DNA from: Desmodus rotundus
Taxonomy: Eukaryota > Chordata > Mammalia > Chiroptera > Phyllostomidae
Direction: 5' to 3'
Assembly (NCBI RefSeq): GCF_022682495.2
Contig: NC_071399.1
Coordinates: forward strand, 51,824,873 to 51,888,872
DNA length: 64,000 nt
Below the pieces are notes generated by a model that was given only the letters and a program-made list of their open reading frames with translations, did not search any database and was not told where the DNA came from. Positions 11,818 to 23,487 of this stretch are shown here, in pieces; the stretch's first letter is position 1; the number at the start of each line of letters is the position of its first letter. A program made the translations under genes and the position numbers.

Positions 11818-13088
11818 TTGGGTTAGCCAAAAAGCTTGTTTAGTTTTAAAGTAAAAATAAAAGATATTTTTCATTTTCACCAATAACTTTATTGAAAAAT
11901 GTATTCACCATTTTCTTCCACTACCTTCTGCCACATTTAAGGCAACTTAATTATTCCAGATTCCCAAAACTTTTTATGTTTTTGAGCAAAAAACTGTACC
12001 ATGTGCCCTTTGCAGTCTTCCAGGGATTGACATTTTTTTCCATTAACAGCATTTTGTAAGGACTAAAATAAATGGAAATCTGAAGGCTCAATGTCTGGTG
12101 AATACGGCAGATGTATCAAAACTTCCCAGCCAAGCTCTAACCATTTTTGCCTGGTCATCAAAGAAACATGCAGTCTTGTGTTATCCTGATGGAAGATGAG
12201 GCATTTTTCTGTTGACTAATTCTAGATGCTTTTTGTTGCATACTTCTTTCAGTTGGTGTAATTGGGAGCCATACTTGTTGGAATTAATTGTTCAGTTTTG
12301 GGGAAGGAGCTCATAATAGAGGACTTCCTTCCAACCCCATCATATACATAACATCACCTTCTTTAGATGAAGACGGTCCTTTGGTGTGGTTGCTGATGGT
12401 TAATTTCACTTGCCCCACTATCTCTTCTGTTATACATTATTATAAAGTATCCACTTTATATTGCTCATCATAATTTGTTTTAAAAACAATATATTCGTTA
12501 TGTTTGAGTAGAGAATTGCATGCAGAAATACAGTCAAAAAGGATTTTTTTGCTTATGTGGAACCCAAACATCAAAGTGATTAACATAATCAAGCTGGTGC
12601 AAATGATTTTCAATAGTTGATTTGGATATTTTGAGTATGTCAGCTTTCTCCTGCTTGGTATAATGTTGACTGTTCTCAATTAATGTCTCAATTTAATCAC
12701 TATCACCTTCAAATGGTCTGCCCGACTGTGGAGAATCATCCAGTGAGAAATCTCCAGCACAATACTTCACAAACCACTTTTGACACATTTGATCAGTCAC
12801 AGCACTTTCTCCCTACACTGCACAAATCTTTTTGTGTTTCAGTTGTGTTTTTACATTTTTTGAAATAGTAAAGCATAACAGGCCCAAAATGTTGTGTGTT
12901 TTCCTTCATATTCAATATTAAAATGGCTACACAAAAATTCACCAATTTCGATAAATTTATTTAAATGCAGGTATGACAGCTGTCATAATATAATCTAGTA
13001 AAATTGTTTCGAATGAAGTTAAGATAACTAAGCACTAGTCTAGCCATCTTACAGAAAAAAAAAAAAATGCACTTCCTGGCCAATCCAA
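11818..13088 (-). mobile_element. near-full-length mariner, decayed transposase
   Basis: A 1,271-bp element, about the usual length of a mariner, flanked by TA (11816-11817 and 13089-13090). Terminal inverted repeats are TTGGGTTAGCCAAAAAGCTT on the left and TTGGATTGGCCAGGAAGTGC on the reverse of the right end. The transposase is encoded on the reverse strand: helix-turn-helix half at about 12700-12900, then a segment at 12440-12679 reading LDV-like 'GFHISKKILFDCISACNSLLKHNE', characteristic of the region before the second catalytic Asp, then the catalytic half down to about 11900. Stops and frameshifts break it into pieces. It is closer to the cattle/insect-type 'TTGGGTTGGCCAAAAAG' mariners than to the neighbour at 10305. 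Confidence 0.87.
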
Positions 13089-14506
13089 TATTTAACCTTT
13101 GGGTAAATGGGAACATAGAAGCAATTTCTACAACATCTAGCAAGAGATGGTGATGACTCTGTTACTTCTTACTGTTAGCTGGGGCCCCTGGCGCTGACTC
13201 TCAGTACTCACCTGCAGCTCCCCAGCACAGCAACCTTTCCTCTGATAGGAGAGCCCCAGCAGGGTGCACACAGGCAGCGGCATTTACAGTGTTGTTCTCA
13301 TTTACCATATACCACTTGGCCAGTATTTACAGGAAGTTCTGTTTTGGCATCATCTCCAAGATGGTGTACTGTTGGAATGGAGCTCTGTCTGAATGCAGGG
13401 AGTTGTGAAGAGCAGTGAAAAGACACTCTCTTTCTTCTGGGAGGCTTCATGGACACACAAATTGTCAAACAACACCCAGAAACAATTGCTCCTTGTTTCT
13501 CTTGTTTGTCTCCCTTCCTTCATACTCCCATGTCATGTTGCTTGAAATTGTATTCATCAGTGCATTTATTTCTTTCTGCTTGTATTGTGGTTGTTTCTGG
13601 ATCTGTCTCCCTCTCTAAATTGTAAATTTAAATTGAAGCATCTATTTGCATCTGTACCTTTAGAATGAATCCAGGTATCTGAAAAATGATTGGTGCTCAA
13701 CAAATATGTGTTGAGTGGGAAAGGACTTGACAGTGTCTCGGGTGCTATGCGTCATGTCCCTCCTGCTTAGAGTATTTTGATTTTAATGTTCAAAGATCAG
13801 TCCTTGGAACAGAAACAATTTATTTTGTATCTGTCCAACTAGGTAGTGCAGTTCTGTGTAAGAACCCAGTAAATGAACCAAAAAGATGCTCATAAGGCAT
13901 GTGGATGCATCAGTAGTGGCTGTCAATTCAGCAGAACAAATTAATTAGTTGAAATTATTCTCCATGGTACCAAAGGAAAGCCAGCCTGTCCCTAGTAAAT
14001 ATGCCTTGTGAGTGGTAAAATACTAATCTTGAGTGCAGCGAAGCCAGTCCCTTCTGCAGCCCACAGCAATGTTCTTACATGGTGAGGCCTCATCAGCTGC
14101 CCATCCCTGTTTTTCTCCTGCTCTGGGTGTTCTCCTCTCCCCTTTGCCTCTGTCATAGGATGCTGCATGTCTCTCTTCTGTCCTCTTTTCTTTCTCTCTA
14201 ACAGTCCTTGCTGTCATAATGTAGTGTTCTGCTCTTTTACACCTTCAAGTATTAAAAACAACATTTATTGGGATTTTTAAACAAAGGAAAGTGTAAAGAA
14301 ACAAATGGTGTCCCACACAGGTAAACCTGTTTCTGGTATAAGGAAATACTATATTCACATGGTTCAAAAGCTAAAAATCTAAAACGAGATATGATGTTTA
14401 AACTTCATACCTGCCCATCCACCCTCCATGTTTCTCTCCCCAGTGATAATTCCAATTACCATTTTAGTGTGTGTTTTCCCATAAAAAATGTTTTAAATAT
14501 GATGTA
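13089..14506. other. intron sequence, no recognised gene
   Basis: Mostly unique-looking. A short stretch near 13690-13720 ('ttggtgctcaacaaatatgtgttgagtg') resembles the tail of a MIR/L2-type repeat. No exon with splice signals was identified. Confidence 0.5.
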
Positions 14507-14512
14507 CACCAA

Positions 14513-15384
14513 TGACGCGGTCACCAGCAACCAGTGTCTGCGGCGTCATGGCTGAGACAAGACAAATTCACATGGACTGCCGAGTCCTGTGGAGGAAAGG
14601 GGACAGCATGGCCACTCTCTCAAGGGGAGAGCACCTCAGAGCGCCTCCGCTACTGTCTCAAAAGGAAAGCACCCCAACATTGCCTTGATAGGCTTTTATT
14701 GGCTTAATTTGCATAGGAATACAGGGTGTATATGGAAAGCTCATCAAACATTGTCAAACAATGTTATCAAAGAGATAACATTCAAAGAACTCTGAGGGCT
14801 TGTTTTGAGTGAGGGTCAGATAGCTAAAGGACCATAAAACTTTGGGGAAAACAAACTCATTTCATGCTTGGACCCTTATCACTTAAATTGAGGGTATTAG
14901 CAAAGCAGGTTTCACAGGATTTTATGCATTCTTTCTTAGGCCTGATCGCCCCAGGGAACCCACCCTTTTCAGCACAGGGCTGCACCCACCTCTGGCATTC
15001 TTTCAGGCTTAGGTCGAGCAGGGGAAGTAAGGCAGCCAAGAGAGTAGGAGACTTCTTGTAGACAGAATGAGGACTCAGGCCATGTCAAAGACGAGGGGTG
15101 AGGATCCATCACCCCCTTTCTCTATAGTCCACAAGTCCTTCTCTGAGGGCCCCCTCATGACCATGCCTGTCTTAGGCTATCCCTCCCTTGAGGAATCTTT
15201 CCCATCATTGGTTAAGTGGTTATGCACTGGGGGCCAGGCAGGGTGAAGTAAAGTGGGCAGAGGCGGTGCTCCTCCCAGGGACATAAGCTTTGTCTCCTTA
15301 GTGGCTTAGGGTCCCAAGGTCTCTCACTCAGCCTTACCCATGGGGGGTTACAATCTCTGAAACCAGGCAGGGCGGTTCCCAACA
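14513..15384 (-). mobile_element. solo LTR of an endogenous retrovirus, 6-bp duplication (family A)
   Basis: An 872-bp LTR in reverse orientation: sense strand starts TGTTGGGAACCGCCCTGCC and ends GGTGACCGCGTCA. It is flanked by a perfect 6-bp duplication, CACCAA (14507-14512 and 15385-15390). It aligns along its length with the + strand LTR at 52098-52968. The sense strand contains 'ccaataaaagcc', a combined TATA/polyadenylation-like element about 180 bp from the 3' end. No internal retroviral genes flank it, so it is a solo LTR left by LTR-LTR recombination. A 6-bp duplication is more typical of class II (beta-like) ERVs, an inference only. Confidence 0.88.
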
Positions 15385-15569
15385 CACCAACAAATAAAAA
15401 TTAAAATGAATTTATGTGTATCTTTTCTATTTACACAGAGCTGTCCCAAAGCTGCTCAGACCTATCTGTTATCATTTAATTATCTTAAGAGAGGTCTCCA
15501 TTGCTGCCTCCCCTCTCCTCCATCTACCTTATTTTTTGTAACTGTTGCAAAGTGTTCCATTGTGTAGAT

Positions 15570-15782
15570 CAGGGGTGTCAAACTCATTTTCACTGGGGGC
15601 CACATCAGCCTGGAGGTTGCCTTCAAAGGGCCGAATGTAATTTTAGGACTGTATAAATGTAACTACTCCTTAACAGTTAAGCAAGAGCTCTGTGCTGCTG
15701 TCAGGTAGAAACAAGGTGCTGAGCCAGATAAACAAGGTAGAGGGCTGGATTAGGCCTGCAGGCCTTGTGTTTGCCACATGTG
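15570..15782 (+). mobile_element. hAT-type MITE with perfect 8-bp duplication
   Basis: A 213-bp unit starting CAGGGGTGTCAAACTCATTT and ending with the inverse-like 'ttgtgtttgccacatgtg'. Both flanks are GTGTAGAT (15562-15569 and 15783-15790), a perfect 8-bp target duplication diagnostic of hAT. Same family as 2715-2922. Non-coding. Confidence 0.92.
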
Positions 15783-15848
15783 GTGTAGATGATCTGTTAT
15801 TGTGCCAGTTCTTTTTAAATGAGCATTATGACTCTCTCTTGAACTTTT

Positions 15849-18575
15849 TTAAACTTATTTTTATTATATTTTATTGTTTATGCTATTACAGTTGTCCCAA
15901 CTTTTCCCACTTTGCCCCGCTAAACCCAGCACCCTGCAGTCCCTCAGGCAATCCCTACACCATTGTTCATGTCCATGGGTCATATGTATAAGTTCTTTGG
16001 CTACCCTGTTTCCTATACTGTACTTTTACATCCCCATGGCTATTCTGTAACTACCTATTTGTACTTCTTAATGCCCTCACCTCTTCACCCATTCCCCCAC
16101 ACCTACCCTCCCATCTGGCAACTGTCAAAATGCTCTCCATATCCATGATTCTTTCTCCGGTCTTCTTGTTTGCTTTGTTTGCTTAGTTTGCTTTTTATAT
16201 TCAATTGTTCATATGTATTTATTGCCATTTTAGTGTTCATAGTTTTGATTTTTTTCTTTTTCTTAAGTAAGTCCCTTTAACATTTCATATAATAATGGTT
16301 TGATGATGATGTACTCCTTTATTTTTTTCATGTCTGGGAAGCTCTTCATCTCCCTTTCAATTCTAAATATTAGCTTTGCTGGGTAGAGCAATCTTGGCTG
16401 CTGACAGCCTTATGGGAATTCCCCTGTAGGTAACTAACTTATTTTCTCTTGCTGCTTTTAAGATTCTTGCTTTACCTGTAACCTTTGTCATTTTAATTAT
16501 GATGTGTCCTGGAGTGGGCCTCTTTGCATCCATTTTGTTTGGGATTCTGTGCTTCCTGAACTTGCATGTCTATTTTCTTCACCAAATTAGGGACGTTTTC
16601 TTTCATCATTTTTTCAAATAGATTTCCAATTTCTTGCTCTTGCTCTTTCTCCTCTCCTTTGAGCACCACTGTGATGCAAATAGTGGACTACTAGAAGTTG
16701 TCCCAGAGGTTGCTTACACTATCCTCATTTTTTTTAAAGATTTTATTTATTTTTAAAGAGAGGGGAAGGGAGGGAAGAAAGAGGGGAAATGAAACATCAA
16801 TGTGTGGTTGCCTCCTGCACACCCTCTACTGAGGACCTGGCCTGCAACCCAGGCATGTGCCCTGACTGGGAATCAAACCAGTGACACTTTGGTTCACAGG
16901 CCTGCACTCAACCCACTGAACTACACCAGCCAGGGCCCACTATCCTCATTTTTTTTGGATTGATTTTTCTTCTTGTTGTTCTGATTGGTTGGTTTTTGAT
17001 TCCTTATGATTCAAATCATTAATTTGATTCTAGGCTTCATCCACTCTAATGTTGTTCCTCTGTAAATTGTTCTTTATTTTAATTAGTGTATCCTTCATTT
17101 TTCTCTGGATCTTTTTTCTGCTGTTGAGGTCCACACTAAGTTCCTTGAGCATCCTTATAACCAGTGTTTTGAACTCTGCATCTGATAGATTGTCCTACCT
17201 CCATTGTGTTTAGCTCTTTTTCTGGAGTTTTGATCAGTTCTTTTATTTGGGCCATGTTTCTTTGTCTGCTTATTTTGGCAGCCTTCCTGTATTTGTTTCT
17301 ACGTATTAGGTAGAGCTGCTATGACTCCCTGTCTTGGTAGCATGGCCTAAATAGTAGGTGTCCTGTGGAGTCCAGTGGCACAGCTTCCCCTATTACTCAA
17401 GCTGGGTACTTGTATGACTTTCATGTGAGCTGAGTACACCCTCCTCTTGTAGTTGAGCCTTGGTTGCTATTGGCAGGTCAATGGGAGGGTTTTACCCAAG
17501 CCAGTCAGCTGCAAGGACTGGCTATGACCACTGACCGCCAGCCTCCACCCTCTGTGGAAGATCAACTGTGTAGGGGCAGGGTGGTGGTGCTCTGACATGG
17601 TCTGCAACTGTCCACTGTGTACACAAGCTCTGGGGTTTCCCAGGTAGTACAGGCCAAGTTCAGCCCCTACCTCTGTTTTGCTTGGGGCCACCCTGCCTGA
17701 GCTATCAAGCAATCTGAGATGGCTTGGAAATACCCAGGTGAAGCCAAGCTGTGAATCTAGGCTGGTTGCTGAGAGTGCCCACCCTGCAGCTACTTAGCAA
17801 GAAGTATAGGGGTGAAGGCTCACTGAGGCTGGCTGTTGCTTGTTTGATAGGATTTAGGAAGTTGTGAAGCATGAGCCAATACCATCCATTTATATGGAAA
17901 AGCAGATTGTGTGGGCCCATAAGTGGGGTGGAACAAAGCCTCTGGGGATCTCCAGGGTGGGACAAACAGTGTTAGCCAGCCTGCCAGCTCTGTGGATCTG
18001 TGGGGTAGGGCTCAGAAAATGGACAATGTCCTCTGCTTGCTCTGTTCCGCAGCTCTCATCTTGACGGCCAACACTTCAATTTCTCCCTGAATACTATTAG
18101 TTCCTTTCAAGTTGCTACCTGGGTGCTATAGTTCAGAGGGAGTGAGTCTAAGTCCATGTGTGGGTTCTTTAAGAGGAACTGCGTGGGACTCTAGAAATTT
18201 CATGTACTGACTCAATCCCTGCTGGTTTTCGCAGCCACAAGTTACGGAGAATCATCTTTCTGGCACTGGAACTCTGGGCTGGCGGCACTGGTATGGGGCT
18301 GGGACTCCTTGCTCCCAAGACATCCCTCCTGATTTTTTATCCACCACATGTGAATGTGGGACCAGCCTGTTCCATTTCTCTACCCCTCCAACCAGTCTGG
18401 CTGGAAGTGATTTCTTTAATTACGTAGTTGTCAGACTTCCATTCAACTCAAAAGATGGTTCTGATGGTTCTGAGTGATGGTTGTTTTATATTTTAGTTGT
18501 AATTCTGATGTGCTTGTGCAAGGAGGTGAGCTGTTTTTACTTAGGCCACCATCTTGACCAGAAGTCAAGAATCGA
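15849..18575 (-). mobile_element. HAL1-like half-LINE (ORF1 only), full length
   Basis: Reverse-strand L1-like element in which the 3' UTR (15849-16250) is followed directly by ORF1 coding sequence (about 16260-17260), with no ORF2. The 5' UTR runs to a start like GGTCAAGATGGTGGCC near 18560. ORF1 remnants include the reverse of 'gaatcccaaacaaaatggatgcaaagaggcccactcc' and 'aacatggcccaaataaaagaactgatc' at the start. Flanks share TCTTGAACTTTT within a longer near-match (15832-15848 and 18576-18592), so this is a complete insertion rather than a recombined piece. Frame is broken, and a Ves SINE sits at 16736-16937. Elements of this shape are known in mammals as HAL1. Confidence 0.8.
16736..16937 (-). 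mobile_element. Ves-family SINE inside the half-LINE
   Basis: Reverse-strand Ves SINE: 'gccctggctggtgtagttcagtgggttgag' head, 'gattcccagtcagggcacatgcctgggttgcaggccagg' body, CT-rich tract and A-rich tail. Flanked by the duplication CACTATCCTCATTTTTTTT at 16717-16735 and 16938-16956. Confidence 0.94.
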
Positions 18576-18592
18576 TTCTGTCTTGAACTTTT

Positions 18593-19773
18593 ATTGCTTC
18601 GGTAACACTACTGTGACTGTCCTTATGTGGACATCTTTGAACACTTCTCCAAAGGATGTGTACATTTTGCATGTTCATGTTATTGCTATATTGTCCTCCA
18701 AAAACTAAATTATTTTTCACTAACTTAAACACTCCCCCAAAGTACCTGAATGTACCTGATTAATAGACTTTTCTACTTTTTGTCAATATGATAGGAGAAA
18801 AATTTTATCTTATTTCTATATATATTTCTTTGATTATGTGTGAAGATGGTGACCAATTTAAATTAATAGGCAATTTGTAATTTATCTGTGAACTGCTTCT
18901 TTCTATTCTTTGGCCCTTTTTCTACCTGGTGGTAGTTTTTCTGTTATTTGCTTATATGAGGTCTTCAGTTACCTCCTCAGGCCCTTCCTTGAACCTCTAT
19001 CTAAAATAGTAACTGAGCTGTTGATCCTCATGTCAATCTGTTCAATCCTCTGCAAAAATTACCATTGGCTATTTTTCTCATCTGTTTATTGCTTCCTTTA
19101 TTTTAGGATATAAACTCATCTATCTTGTTCATCACTTTTATCTCCATCACATAGATCCAAGCCTGACTCATAATAAGCATTCAGATATTGTTGAATAAAT
19201 GAACAAAAGAATAATAGAATCAGCCTATGTATGTCATAAACATTTAATTGTTTTCAGTTTGCATGGTATTTTTTCCCAGGGAAAGCTTTACATTTTAATT
19301 TAGCCAAATGTATCAATATTTTCCCTTTATGTCTTTTGGAGGTTTCTTGCTCCAAGTTTATAAATAAATTTACCAATACTCCTTTGAAATCTCTATTGTT
19401 CCATTTTTTACATTCAAGTCTTAGACCTCTGTAACATTTATTATCATGGAAAATATAAAGGATCTAGTTTTAATTTTTCTCACAATAGTTGGCTAGCTAA
19501 TTATCATTCACTGAACTATCTTTCCTGTATGGGTTTAGCATAACAGCAAACATAAACTACATTTCCATGGATTAGGTCTTTTTCTGGACTCAATCAAATT
19601 ATTTTAATTACTGTAGATTTGTAACATGTTTTAATAGTTGTTGAAGCTGACTCTCCCTCAATTTCATTTCTTTTCTTTTTTTAGTTTTTTTTTTTTATGG
19701 CTAAGATCATATATTTATTTTTTCTAGATAAATTTCAGGATGATTTTTGCTAAGACAGAAAAAATTATCTTAA
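18593..19773. other. intron sequence, no recognised gene
   Basis: AT-rich. The piece from 18593 continues the sequence that was split by the half-LINE insertion. Near 19165-19200 'cataataagcattcagatattgttgaataaatga' looks like the end of an L2/MIR-type repeat. No exon signal. Confidence 0.45.
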
Positions 19774-19787
19774 AAATTATTTTAGAG

Positions 19788-20000
19788 CCTGGTTTGCAGG
19801 CTCAGTGTATTTAGTGCCGGCTTGTGAACCAAAGGGTTGCCAGTTCAATTCCCAGTCAGGGCACATGCCTGGGTTGCAGGCCAGGTCCCCAGAAGGGGCT
19901 GTGCAAGAGGTAACCAAGCATTGATGTTTCTCTCCCTCTCTTTCTCCCTCTCTTCCCCTCTCTCTAAAAATAAATAAATGAAATCTTGAAAAAAGTTGGA
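19788..20000 (+). mobile_element. Ves-family SINE
   Basis: tRNA-like head (diverged: 'gcctggtttgcaggctcagtgtatttag'), 'caattcccagtcagggcacatgcctgggttgcagg' body, long CT tract and AAATAA tail. Flanks are near-identical AAATTATTTTAGAG (19774-19787) and AAATTTATTTTAGAG (20002-20016). Confidence 0.92.
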
Positions 20001-20015
20001 AAAATTTATTTTAGA

Positions 20016-22372
20016 GAACTAAGTAATAATATGCATATATGGTATACATTGTATATGCATTTTACAGTTTTAAAAGTCTTTATCTCATGAATGGAAATGA
20101 TAAAAATTTAGTTTGCTCAGAGTTCATGGTATTAAACAAGTTGTTCCTTAGGGAAATGGGTCAATGCATATGAGCATACTTAGCATCCTTTAACTAGAGG
20201 GATTTAGATTTGAGCTTAGATATATTCTGCTAGAACTTTTGAGTATAAATGGGTCTTATAGTTTTAGGCATGACTTGAGTATGATGAACTATTGACAAGT
20301 TATCCTCAGTCTTAATTACCTATTTTGGATATGTCTTGCAGAAGATTAGTTACAAAGAAATTTAGCCCTAGTTATTATTTTGCTTCTCATCAGCTGTTTA
20401 GCTCTTGACAATTGACTTAAACTGAGTTTCTGAACCTCTGCTTCATCATCTGTAAAACAAGCATAAAATGCTCATTCATTCATTCATCAAATATTTTATT
20501 TACCTGCCTACCTTTGAGAATTGTGAGGGTCAAGTACCAGAATTATGGCAAAATTTTTTTTGAAAATATGAAGGCCTTATGGTTAAACATTGAACCTTCG
20601 AAACTTTACATTTGCTTATCTCCAGTCCCTTAAGGAATAAGCCAATAAGAACAAAAGAACAGGCCAGGAGACTTCTGTAAATTTTGAAAGCTGGAAAATA
20701 GAGAAGAAAAAAACAGAACTTGGCACCCAGTACCTCTGAAGGCTAGTGTTGAAAAGAGGAGGGTGAATTGGAAGTCTAAAAGCAGAGTGGGACCCTCCCC
20801 TACCATGGGGAAATTTGAAAAAACAAAGAGTTGTAAGGAGGACAATGAAGATGGTGGTATACTGGCAAGGAAAGTTGGGATTAGGACTGAGGAAGTGATA
20901 GAGTCATGAATCTTCCCCCATAATAGGAAGTCAAAAGATAATACAATTAAAAAATTAAGAAATAGAAGAATATGCATGCTATTAAAGAGATAATTGAAGA
21001 TGAATCTACACATCTTCAGTAGTCACACACCTGCAGTACCCACACTGTATTGGAAGTGATTGTGTAGGCCACACAGAGGACTGGAGCTTCTTTCATTTTA
21101 GTGTGAGCCTTAGCAGCACTGTTACTTGATAAGCTTTTAAAACTATGTACATACATTGTAGTGACAAAAATTAAAAAGAAAAAAAGACCTTATGCTATTG
21201 TGAAAAAGTGAATTTCTCTAGCACAAGACTTGGCATTTGGTGTATAATCAATGCATGTAAAATGGTTGAACAAATACCATTCAATTATTTAGAAAACTCC
21301 AATTACTCCTTTACTATTGGTGCTATATAGGAATTAGAATTAAATAATGTACTTTAAGGATTGATGACTAATATATTTGGAATATCACCATATAAGAAAC
21401 CAGTTTTTTATTTTTGAGAATTATAAGATGGTGGAAGACCTTTGAATAAAGTTAAAAAATAAAATGTCAATTTGAACTTTGAATGTATTTCATACTTTTC
21501 ATCAAGAAATTTTGGGGTTAAAAATACATTTGTTGGTGTATGTTTATCAAGATGTGACAGTATTTTCTGTACCAGAAAATCTCTATGACTCAGGCACTAA
21601 TTTAGGAGCTTGATAATGCTGTCTGTGCCTTTTTCTGTCTTTGAATTCAAACTCAGTCTGCCTCAAGGTAGGTAGTATTAGACAAATCCTGGCACTTAGT
21701 CCTTTAATACTGTGAACATAGTAATTGAGTTTGGGAGTTAACTTACCTCTTCCACAAGGATAATCAGAATGTCAGATGCTACAGATTTAGTTTTAGAAGC
21801 ATGATCTCCTATTTGAAGCAAAGTATTCCTCCAGAAAGTTCAAAGTTCTGCTAATACTAGAAGTAACTTGTCAGTAAATAGGTTGAGTGATTATTCTCCA
21901 GGAAGGAGAATGTCTTGCTAATGGAATCACACTATGGAGTTCGGTCCAATATTCATCTGTAAGTGTCTATGAATTTTGGGGGAAAGAAATGCTAGAGAAA
22001 TGACCAAGAAATAATATTGTGTGACATTAATGAAAGAACAAATACAATTTCTTTTTCTTTGTAAGATACAGGTAAGTTCGACTCCTATTGTGCTTACCTC
22101 TGTATATGTTGTACCAACTGGTCTAATATCTTGAACATGCACTTTGGCTTTTTAATCTCACAATTTTACACTCAGAGCTATTATTTGACTAAGCTGCCAT
22201 GATTTTTTTACCTAGTTATGTAAGAAAATAATTTCACTTGGAAATGGTACCTAAGCAAAAGTTTCAAAAATGAAATATTGCGACTGTTAAGGTTACATAT
22301 GTAATTGATTTGGGTGTCTTCTGTATAACCAAGTGAATTGAAAACCATATTTTAAAACTTTATTGTCCCTAG
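20016..22372. other. intron sequence with a MIR-like fragment
   Basis: At about 20400-20540 the order 'ttgacttaaactgagtttctgaacctctgcttcatcatctgtaaaacaagcataaaa ... acctgcctacctttgagaattgtgagg' matches MIR sense strand with an ATTC microsatellite inside. A reverse-strand open frame of 127 codons at 20630-21013 is low-complexity in composition and has no recognised motif, so it is probably chance. The last 40 bases form the acceptor of the next exon. Confidence 0.5.
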
Positions 22373-22446
22373 AGTGAATTACTGGAATTTAAGCGACAGC
22401 AACAGGAGGAAGAAAGAACCAGAACCCACCAGGCTGAGCACAGGAG
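22373..22446 (+). CDS. EPSTI1: EPSTI1 coding exon (partial CDS), Gln/Glu/Arg-rich helix
   Basis: A 74-nt exon with acceptor 'tattgtccctag' and donor GTATAA. It continues the frame of the exon at 50-133 and encodes SELLEFKRQQQEEERTRTHQ followed by AEHR and two bases of an Arg codon. This corresponds to the SELLELKRQQQEQER region of human EPSTI1 as I recall it, with conservative changes. It is almost entirely charged and polar, consistent with an extended helix or coiled coil. The split Arg codon is completed by the first base of the exon at 28657. No frame damage is seen. Confidence 0.93.
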
Positions 22447-23244
22447 GTATAATGGCTAATTAATTATCATCCTTGGTTAAAACAATTACCTATAAATTGT
22501 TTGCAATGTTTTAGGAACACATTATAGTAATATTGACTATAGTTTTGAAATTCATATTATCTTTTTAATCTTTATATTATGCAGGCGTGGTATGTGTGTG
22601 AGGACGCCAGTTGCTGTACACACATGTACATGCACATACAATATCTACTTTTTCTGGATAGGTGGCATTAGTTTACACTAGAAAACTGAATTATGCTCTC
22701 AAGCTATATGTTTATTTATATTGTATTTCATTTGCCTTCCATGGAAGACGGCATCTTTATCCTTTGAGATGATGCTTTAGAACAATTGAACTAGTACAGA
22801 TGGTGAGATACCTGTACTTGAATACAAAAGTTCAGACAAAAACTACCATAAAGTTGACTAACATATTAAGAAAAAAATCTTAAAATAGGACCATTAAGGA
22901 TTTTTTAATAGTGTAAGTACTCTCTATTTTATTCCTAGTAGCTGATACTCAGTACCCAGTAAAATACCATGCTGATGTTGGGGACAGTGCTAATAGCCAC
23001 CATATCTGTCATTATTATGTTAGGATTTTCCTGAAGGGCACTTGGGTTATTTGAGTTAATTGCAGTGTGCTTGAGTGTCTTAGGAGAATAATTTAATTTA
23101 AAGGCTCTCATGATTTAAAGGAAAAAATTCTTCTTTTGAATCTTAGTGGCTTCTTTTATATGTCTGAATTCCCACTATCACTAATGCATATTTTTAAATT
23201 GTGGCAGTTTCACTTTATAAATGAGACTTTAAAATGTGTTAATG
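22447..23244. other. intron sequence, nothing recognised
   Basis: Unique-looking AT-rich DNA between the exon and an L1 tail. It contains no open frame of note and no repeat that I can name. Confidence 0.45.
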
Positions 23245-23486
23245 GAGACACTGAAATAAACAATAAACTGACAGTAACCAGAGGGGAGGGGGGAGGGAAA
23301 TAACTTGGGAAAGCAGGGAAAGGAACGTAAATGAACATGAATGAGGGACAACACATGGATGGAGCCAAGGTGGGGTGGAATTGAGGGTGGGAGGTGGGCA
23401 TGGGTGGGGCGGGGGGGATGGAAATGGTGGGGGGACTTGGGGGTTGGAAAATGGAGACAACTGTATTTGAACATCAATAAAAAAAG
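23245..23486 (+). mobile_element. L1 3' UTR fragment (severely truncated)
   Basis: About 240 bp of sense-strand bat L1 3' UTR: 'aataaactgacagtaaccagaggggagggggg', a G-rich tract, then 'ggagacaactgtatttgaacatcaataaaaaa'. The same layout ends the L1 at 61484. Only the terminal few hundred bases were copied. The overlapping reverse-strand open frames here are the complement of this G-rich tract and are not genes. Confidence 0.85.
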
Positions 23487-23487
23487 T

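Noticed and set aside
20630..21013. 127-codon reverse-strand open frame
   Set aside because: Composition is Leu/Phe/Ser-rich from AT-rich DNA, with no domain, no splice context and no repeat family match. Length is compatible with chance.
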